A DNA stretch of 64,000 bases from CAVVAH01 sp963746175 (GTDB lineage: Bacteria; Actinomycetota; Actinomycetes; JACCUZ01). The stretch's first letter is position 1. Each line of letters opens with the position of its first letter. The stretch is taken from assembly GCA_963746175.1 (NCBI GenBank), contig CAVVAH010000004.1, positions 310,001-374,000 on the forward strand. Reading direction: 5' to 3'. Of this stretch, positions 59,382 to 64,000 are shown in pieces. Position numbers and translations under genes: made by a program. The notes under the pieces were generated by a model, which saw only the letters and a program-made list of their open reading frames with translations, searched no databases and was not told the origin of the DNA.

Positions 59382-60374
59382 GTGAGCGACCCCTCTCCGC
59401 GAGCGTCGGGCGCGGCCGGAGTCACCGCGCCGGCGGGCACCGGTCAGTCGCCGTACGTGGTGATCGACCGCGAGCGGTGGAGCACCCTGCGCGACACGAC
59501 GCCGCTCACGCTCGACGACGACGACCTCGAGCGGCTTCGCGGGCTGGGCGACACCATCGACCTCAGCGAGGTCGAGGACGTCTACCTCCCTCTGTCCCGG
59601 CTGCTGAGCCTGCAGGTCACCGCCGCCCACGAGCGCCACCTGGCCACCTCCACGTTCCTCGGCGAGCAGTCGGCGCGGGTGCCGTTCGTCCTCGGCGTCG
59701 CCGGCAGCGTGGCGGTCGGAAAGAGCACCACCTCGCGCGTGCTCCGCGAGCTGCTGGCCCGCTGGCCGCACCACCCACGGGTGTCGTTGGTCACCACCGA
59801 CGGCTTCCTGCTGCCCAACGCCGAGCTGGAGCGGCGCGACCTGCTGCACCGCAAGGGGTTCCCGGAGTCGTACGACCAGCGGGCTCTGCTGCGGTTCCTC
59901 GCGGCGGTGAAGTCCGGCGAGCCCGAGGTGGCCGCGCCGGTCTACTCGCACCTGGTCTACGACGTGGTGCCCGGCGAGGAGGTCGTCGTCCGCACCCCCG
60001 ACATCCTCGTGGTCGAGGGGCTCAACGTCCTTCAGCCGCCGCGGCCGCGCACCGACGGCCGGAGCCGGATGAGCGTCTCGGACTACTTCGACTTCTCGGT
60101 GTACGTCGACGCCGCGACCGCCGACGTCCGCCAGTGGTACGTCGAGCGGTTCCTGCGGCTGCGCCGGACGGCGTTCGCCGACCCGGCGTCGTACTTCCGC
60201 CGTTACGCCGAGCTCTCCGACGACGCGGCTCGCGAGACGGCGCGCTCGATCTGGGCCGAGGTCAACGAGCCGAACCTCGTGCAGAACATCCTGCCGACCC
60301 GCGGCCGGGCCAGCCTGGTGCTGGAGAAGGGCGCCGACCACGCCGTCCGCCGGGTCCGCCTCCGCAAGCTCTGA
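59382..60374 (+). CDS. coaA: Type I pantothenate kinase
   Basis: The first, feedback-regulated step of CoA synthesis. The 330-residue protein has Walker A GSVAVGKS (108-115), TTDGFLLPNAELERRDLLHRKGFPESYD (read in pieces) with catalytic Asp, and LVVEGLNVLQ. It shows the tail NIxPTRxRAxLVLxKGxxHxV typical of CoaA, here NILPTRGRASLVLEKGADHAV. GTG 59382 is chosen because the region before it overlaps the glmS start; an ATG at 59361 remains possible. It converges with glmM, with copy 2 of the palindromic element between them. Confidence 0.96.
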   Translation: MSDPSPRASGAAGVTAPAGTGQSPYVVIDRERWSTLRDTTPLTLDDDDLERLRGLGDTIDLSEVEDVYLPLSRLLSLQVTAAHERHLATSTFLGEQSARVPFVLGVAGSVAVGKSTTSRVLRELLARWPHHPRVSLVTTDGFLLPNAELERRDLLHRKGFPESYDQRALLRFLAAVKSGEPEVAAPVYSHLVYDVVPGEEVVVRTPDILVVEGLNVLQPPRPRTDGRSRMSVSDYFDFSVYVDAATADVRQWYVERFLRLRRTAFADPASYFRRYAELSDDAARETARSIWAEVNEPNLVQNILPTRGRASLVLEKGADHAVRRVRLRKL

Positions 60375-60395
60375 TCGCCCCTCCCCTCCCGGCCG

Positions 60396-60483
60396 GATGA
60401 TCACGCTCACGTGATCATCAGCCGCCGAACGCGGTGAATTCACCGCTACCGGCGGAGGTTGATCACGTGGACGTGATCAACCT
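60396..60483. repeat. Bipartite palindromic element, copy 2, with an extra hairpin
   Basis: Between the convergent coaA and glmM stops (21 and 19 nt away). It begins with a 10-bp-arm hairpin around CTCA (60396-60419). Then GCGGTGAATTCACCGC (60431-60446), a 9-nt gap, and a 28-nt inverted repeat (60456-60483) with 13-bp arms, AGGTTGATCACGT and its complement, around GG. Order, spacing and sequence match copy 1 at 3185-3247. Confidence 0.85.
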
Positions 60484-60502
60484 GCGGGGGGCAGCCGACG
60501 AG

Positions 60503-61849
60503 CTACAGCGCGAGGTGGGTACGGACGACGTCGGCGAGGCGCGCGGCGACGACGTCGGCCTGGGCCTTCTCCGGAGCCTCGACCATCACGCGCACGACCG
60601 GCTCGGTGCCGCTGGGGCGCAGCAGCACCCTGCCGGTGGTGCCGAGCTCGGACTCCGCGGCGGCGACCGCCGCCTGCAGGGGAGCGCAGCCGTCGACACC
60701 GCCGCGATCGACACCGCCGACGTTGACCAGCACCTGGGGCAGGCGGTCCATCACGGCTGCCAGCTCGTCGAGCGGCTTGCCGGTGGCGGCCACCCGGGCG
60801 AGCAGCTGCAGCGCGGTCAGCGTGCCGTCGCCGGTGGTCGCGTGCTCGGAGAAGATCACGTGGCCGGACTGCTCGCCGCCGAGGCCGTAGCCGCCGGCCT
60901 TCATGGCTTCGAGCACGTAGCGGTCGCCGACGGCGGTCTCGACGACGCTGACGCCCTCGCGGGACATCGCCAGCCGGAAGCCGAGGTTGGACATCACGGT
61001 GACGACGGCGGTGTCACGCGGCAGGCGTCCGGCCTCGCGCAGGGCGAGCGCCAGGACGGCGAGGATCTGGTCGCCGTCGACGACCTCGCCGTGGGCATCG
61101 ACCGCGAGGCAGCGGTCGGCGTCGCCGTCGAGAGCCACGCCGGCGTCCGCGCCGTGCTCCCGCACGGCTTCGCGCAGCCGGTCGAGGTGCGTCGAGCCGT
61201 AGCCGTCGTTGATGTTGAGGCCGTCCGGCCGGTCACCGATCGCCACGACCTCGGCGCCGGCCCGGCGGAGCACCTCCGGCGCGACCAGGTGGGCAGCGCC
61301 GTGGGCGGCGTCGACGACGACCCTCAGCCCGTCGAGGCGGTGCGGCAGGGTGGACAGCAGGTGCTCGAGGTAGCGGTCACCGGCCGTGCCGTCCTGCCGG
61401 ATCCGGCCGACGGCGGCTCCGGTCGGCCGCTCCCAGTCCTCGCGCAGCCGGGCCTCGATGGCGTTCTCGAGGTCGTCGGCCAGCTTGTGGCCGCCGCGGG
61501 CGAGGAACTTCAGCCCGTTGTCGGGCATGGGGTTGTGACTGGCCGAGATGACGGCACCCAGGTCGGCGCCGAGGTCGGCCGTGAGGAACGCGACCGCCGG
61601 GGTAGGCAGCACGCCGACGTCGAGCACGTCGACGCCGGCGCTGGCCAGGCCCGCGACGACGGCGGCCGTGAGGAACTCGCCGGACGCCCGTGGGTCACGC
61701 CCGACGACGGCTGTCGGGCGGTGGCCCTCGAAGGCGCCGACGTCGCCGAGGACGTGGGCGGCTGCGACCGACAGGTCGAGGGCGAGCTCGGCCGTGAGGT
61801 CCCGGTTGGCCAGGCCTCGTACGCCGTCGGTGCCGAAGATCCGTCCCAC
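60503..61849 (-). CDS. glmM: Phosphoglucosamine mutase
   Basis: It converts glucosamine-6-phosphate to the 1-phosphate for UDP-GlcNAc synthesis. The 448-residue protein has FGTDGVRGLAN at the N-terminus, phosphoserine Ser104 in ISASHNPMPDNG, the metal-binding ALDGDADRCLAVD and the sugar-binding GGEQSGHVIF, then LLRPSGTEPVVRVMVEA near the C-terminus. It is the third gene of rplM-rpsI-glmM on the minus strand (17 nt after rpsI) and lies close to glmS, which supplies its substrate. Confidence 0.98.
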   Translation of the reverse strand: MGRIFGTDGVRGLANRDLTAELALDLSVAAAHVLGDVGAFEGHRPTAVVGRDPRASGEFLTAAVVAGLASAGVDVLDVGVLPTPAVAFLTADLGADLGAVISASHNPMPDNGLKFLARGGHKLADDLENAIEARLREDWERPTGAAVGRIRQDGTAGDRYLEHLLSTLPHRLDGLRVVVDAAHGAAHLVAPEVLRRAGAEVVAIGDRPDGLNINDGYGSTHLDRLREAVREHGADAGVALDGDADRCLAVDAHGEVVDGDQILAVLALALREAGRLPRDTAVVTVMSNLGFRLAMSREGVSVVETAVGDRYVLEAMKAGGYGLGGEQSGHVIFSEHATTGDGTLTALQLLARVAATGKPLDELAAVMDRLPQVLVNVGGVDRGGVDGCAPLQAAVAAAESELGTTGRVLLRPSGTEPVVRVMVEAPEKAQADVVAARLADVVRTHLAL

Positions 61850-61866
61850 GCGGTGCGCGGTGCCGA

Positions 61867-62364
61867 TCAGCGCTTGCTGTACTGCGGCGCCTTGCGAGCC
61901 TTCTTCAGGCCGTACTTCTTGCGCTCCTTGACACGGGGGTCACGGGTGAGGAAGCCGGCCTTCTTGAGCGACGGCCGGTTGCCCTCCTCGTCGATCTCGT
62001 TGAGCGCGCGGGCGATGGCCAGGCGCAGGGCGCCGGCCTGACCCGAGCTGCCGCCCCCGTGGATGCGGGCGATGATGTCGAACCGGTCCTCGGCGCCGAG
62101 CGTCGTGAACGGGTCGTTGACCAGCTGCTGGTGCACCTTGTTCGGGAAGTACACGTCGAGCGCCTTGCCGTTGACGACCCAGCGGCCGCTGCCCGGCACC
62201 AGCCGGACCCGGGCGATGGCCTGCTTGCGTCGGCCGGTGGCCGCACCGGGGGCGGTGACGATCTCACGGGGGGTCGCCGTCGTGAACGACTCCGACGACG
62301 ACTCGGTCGTGAAGCTCTCGGGCGCCGACTCAGTGGTCTCGTCGGTGGTGACGTTCTCGGACAC
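61867..62364 (-). CDS. rpsI: 30S ribosomal protein S9
   Basis: A 165-residue S9. The first 40 residues form a Ser/Thr/Glu-rich extension (TTDETTESAPES...), seen in several Actinobacteria and absent in E. coli. The core reads TGRRKQAIARVRLVPGSG, VNGKALDVYFPN and GGGSSGQAGALRLAIARAL, and ends LTRDPRVKERKKYGLKKARKAPQYSKR (in pieces), the tail that reaches the ribosomal P site. The start is the GTG at 62364. It follows rplM by 53 nt and is co-transcribed with it. Confidence 0.98.
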   Translation of the reverse strand: MSENVTTDETTESAPESFTTESSSESFTTATPREIVTAPGAATGRRKQAIARVRLVPGSGRWVVNGKALDVYFPNKVHQQLVNDPFTTLGAEDRFDIIARIHGGGSSGQAGALRLAIARALNEIDEEGNRPSLKKAGFLTRDPRVKERKKYGLKKARKAPQYSKR

Positions 62365-62417
62365 GATGTCTCTCAGCTTCTTCTCTGTCGGTCTCTCGGG
62401 AAGGTCCGGCGCGGGTG

Positions 62418-62861
62418 CTACTGCGCGACCTGGGTGATCTCGAAGGCGGTGGGCGCCTGGGCCTGGTGCGGGTGCTCGGGGCCGGCGTAGACCTTGAGCT
62501 TCCTCAGCATGCTCCGGCCGAGGCTGTTGTGCGGCAGCATCCCCTTGATGGCCTTCTCGACGGCCTTCTCCGGGTGCTTGTCGAGCAGGACGCTGTAGGG
62601 GACCGACGACAGGCCGCCCGGGTAGCCCGAGTGGCGGTAGGCCAGCTTGGTCTCCCGCTTGTTGCCGGTCAGCGCGACCTTGTCGGCATTGATCACGATC
62701 ACGAAGTCGCCGGTGTCGACGTGCGGGGCGTAGATCGGCTTGTGCTTGCCCCGGAGCAGCGTCGCCGCCTGGGTGGCGAGCCGGCCGAGGACGACGTCGG
62801 TGGCGTCGATGACGTGCCACTGACGCTGGACGTCGCCGGGCTTGGGGCTGTACGTACGCAC
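62418..62861 (-). CDS. rplM: 50S ribosomal protein L13
   Basis: A 147-residue L13 of normal length. Key segments are RTYSPKPGDVQRQWHVIDA, VLGRLATQAATLLRGKHKPIYAP, VDTGDFVIVINADKVALTGNK and AVEKAIKGMLPHNSLGRSMLRKLKVYAG (in pieces). GTG 62861 starts the VRTYSP opening usual in Actinobacteria. It has a sigma-70-type promoter about 80 nt upstream, and its leader contains a bulged hairpin. It is the first gene of rplM-rpsI-glmM. Confidence 0.98.
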   Translation of the reverse strand: MRTYSPKPGDVQRQWHVIDATDVVLGRLATQAATLLRGKHKPIYAPHVDTGDFVIVINADKVALTGNKRETKLAYRHSGYPGGLSSVPYSVLLDKHPEKAVEKAIKGMLPHNSLGRSMLRKLKVYAGPEHPHQAQAPTAFEITQVAQ

Positions 62862-62902
62862 GCTGAGGCCTTCTGGTTGTCGGTCCGGGGCTGTGAGGGC
62901 TC

Positions 62903-62968
62903 GTGCCGGCACCCGCCGGGTGGGCACAACGACCTCGCAGACTACCGCCCGCCTCGGGAACCGGTCAA
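62903..62968 (-). promoter_or_regulatory. rplM promoter and leader hairpin
   Basis: On the minus strand TTGACC (62963-62968) and TAGTCT (62939-62944) are 18 nt apart. The predicted leader of about 70 nt contains a stem of GTGCC/GGCAC and CACCC/GGGTG with a 2-nt bulge and a 3-nt loop (62903-62927). A site of autoregulation by L13 is possible, as for L13 leaders in other phyla. Confidence 0.65.
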
Positions 62969-62990
62969 AACCGTGCCCCAGGGGGCCGGT

Positions 62991-63024
62991 GGGGCCGCCA
63001 CCCGCCTGAACAGGTGGCGGACCC
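62991..63024 (-). terminator. Hairpin after the pullulanase-type gene
   Basis: CCGCCACC (62995-63002) pairs with GGTGGCGG (63013-63020). GGG/CCC continues the helix beyond one mismatch, and the loop is 10 nt. It starts 12 nt past the stop codon on the minus strand. Confidence 0.65.
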
Positions 63025-63036
63025 CATGGCCGCGGG

Positions 63037-64000
63037 CTACGGCGTCCCCGCCGGCTTGCTGTGGTAGATCGTCGGGTCGCCCTGCACCAGGTAGACGTCG
63101 GTGCCGTCGAGCGGCAGGAACGACCGGTCGCCACCCGGCTCCCTCGTCGAGGGGACGGCGTCGCCTTCCGGCTGGTGCATGATGAAGTTCACCGGCTTGG
63201 TGTCGTCCACGAGCGGGATGTCGTACTCCGCCCAGCCGTCCGCCCCGATCCGGGTCGCCGGCCACGGCTTCGCCCACTGGATCTGCGCGAGGACCGCGGG
63301 ATCGACCGCGTCACCCCACATGTGCAGGCCCCAGTACGTCGGGGTGTTCTGGTTGTAGTCGCCCGACGGCCGGAAGTAGTGCAGCGTCGCCGTGGTGGCC
63401 GGGACGTTGCCTGCTGACCGGACGGTGCGCGTAGCACTCACCGCCGTCGCGCCGTCGGCCGCCTGCAGGACGGCGCGGTAGTGCACCAACGTCCCGACCG
63501 CGAGGTTCAGCGACGCGAGCGAGTCGACGGCCGTGTAGACCGGCGAGGTGCTGTCGGTGCCCACCGGCGTCCAGCCGGCCTCGCCGTCGACCTGGCGCTC
63601 GATCCGGACCACGTGCGAGGCCTTCTCCGGGTCCACCGTCGCCTGCACGGTCACGAGGTCGCGGACGCCGCTGCCCTCGGCCGGGTTCGTGATCGTCACC
63701 ACGGGTGCCGGCACGGTGGTGGAGCGGGTGCCGCTCAGCCGTGTGTGGCCGCCGTTGTCTAAGACCGCGGCGCGGTACCGGACCGGCGTGCCGGTGTCGT
63801 AGCCGCTGGTGTCGTGGAACACCTGGTACGGCGCCGAGTCGTCAGTGCCGATCGAGCGCCACGCACCGTCGCCGACCTTCGCCTGGAAGGTGACCTCGTA
63901 GAAGGACGAGCCGCCGACGTCGGCCGCCACGTGCATCCGTCCCCGGGCGACATCGGACGGCGCCGGCGGCTCGAGGGTGATCGCCGGCGCAGCCTTCGAC
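63037..64000 (-). CDS. Secreted pullulanase-type glycosidase, C-terminal part (gene runs off the window)
   Basis: About 321 residues of the 3' end are visible and the frame is open to the window edge. Two immunoglobulin/fibronectin-like modules come first (SSFYEVTFQAKVGDGAWRSIG...VRYRAAVLDNGG; then ASHVVRIERQVDGEAGW...VHYRAVLQAADG). They are followed by a bacterial pullulanase-associated (PUD) domain: TLHYFRPSGDYNQNTPTYWGLHMWGD, ending VYLVQGDPTIYHSKP (in pieces). PUD domains bind alpha-glucans in exported pullulanases and alpha-amylases. The catalytic domain would lie beyond the window, so enzyme type is inferred. Confidence 0.75.
   Translation of the reverse strand, partial: SKAAPAITLEPPAPSDVARGRMHVAADVGGSSFYEVTFQAKVGDGAWRSIGTDDSAPYQVFHDTSGYDTGTPVRYRAAVLDNGGHTRLSGTRSTTVPAPVVTITNPAEGSGVRDLVTVQATVDPEKASHVVRIERQVDGEAGWTPVGTDSTSPVYTAVDSLASLNLAVGTLVHYRAVLQAADGATAVSATRTVRSAGNVPATTATLHYFRPSGDYNQNTPTYWGLHMWGDAVDPAVLAQIQWAKPWPATRIGADGWAEYDIPLVDDTKPVNFIMHQPEGDAVPSTREPGGDRSFLPLDGTDVYLVQGDPTIYHSKPAGTP

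Overview
The window is about 72% GC by eye, has GTG starts, 4-nt GTGA/ATGA overlaps and -10-like TANNNT boxes 6-8 nt before start codons. This points to an actinobacterium. The gene order (rplM-rpsI-glmM-coaA-glmS, acpS-nnr-alr-...-tsaE, tsaB-rimI-tsaD, groES-groEL, bldM-sigma-anti-sigma-guaB-guaB3, guaA, pcrA) fits the Propionibacteriales/Nocardioides neighbourhood and partly matches Streptomyces and Mycobacterium. The genus is inferred, not proven.

Layout. 1-3.1 kb: pcrA/uvrD helicase start, a secreted M15-like protein and a LmbE/PIG-L deacetylase. 3.3-16.3 kb: an accessory stretch of single genes (amidase, orphan OppB-type permease, short-chain dehydrogenases, methyltransferases, VOC and SGNH enzymes, an APH-fold kinase), in which an AraC regulator and a VOC enzyme are frameshifted. 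16.6-18.2 kb: guaA. 18.3-21.8 kb: a heterodimeric ABC exporter with complementary degenerate ATP sites. 22-24.8 kb: an aldehyde dehydrogenase and an SDR flanking the internally deleted remnant of a GMC oxidoreductase. 24.9-26.9 kb: a secreted thermolysin-type protease. 27.1-32.1 kb: guaB3, guaB, anti-sigma, ECF sigma and bldM, all on the minus strand. 32.3-36.9 kb: a TPR-like protein, a MerR regulator, then groES-groEL under a promoter with two CIRCE operators. 37.1-41.6 kb: a diguanylate cyclase, DinB, a THUMP-like methyltransferase and a DGPF/ECF42 sigma pair whose sigma gene is frameshifted.

41.6-55.5 kb holds the t6A genes (tsaD, tsaB, tsaE, with rimI) and the cell-wall/cofactor genes alr, nnr and acpS. 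The tsa cluster is split by about 4 kb between tsaB and tsaE. That insert carries a LexA-boxed DUF222/HNH gene wrecked by about six frameshifts, a VOC-type gene, a 6-phosphogluconate/3-hydroxyisobutyrate dehydrogenase-like gene, and about 600 bp of G-rich, T-poor DNA with a run of 16 G. 54-57.4 kb: two exported phosphatases. 57.5-62.9 kb: glmS, coaA, glmM, rpsI and rplM. The window ends in the 3' part of a pullulanase-type secreted protein.

The genes combine into housekeeping modules: GMP synthesis (guaA, guaB), peptidoglycan precursors (glmS, glmM, alr), CoA/ACP (coaA, acpS), tRNA t6A (tsaB/D/E) and protein folding. The most unusual features are: (1) a bipartite palindromic element present twice, each copy between convergent genes and with identical internal spacing; (2) the split tsa cluster with its G-rich block and direct repeat; (3) a rimI frame with no stop before tsaD, beside a 17-nt-arm inverted repeat; (4) the GMC internal-deletion remnant; (5) an EF-hand-like loop in the extracytoplasmic part of the anti-sigma factor.
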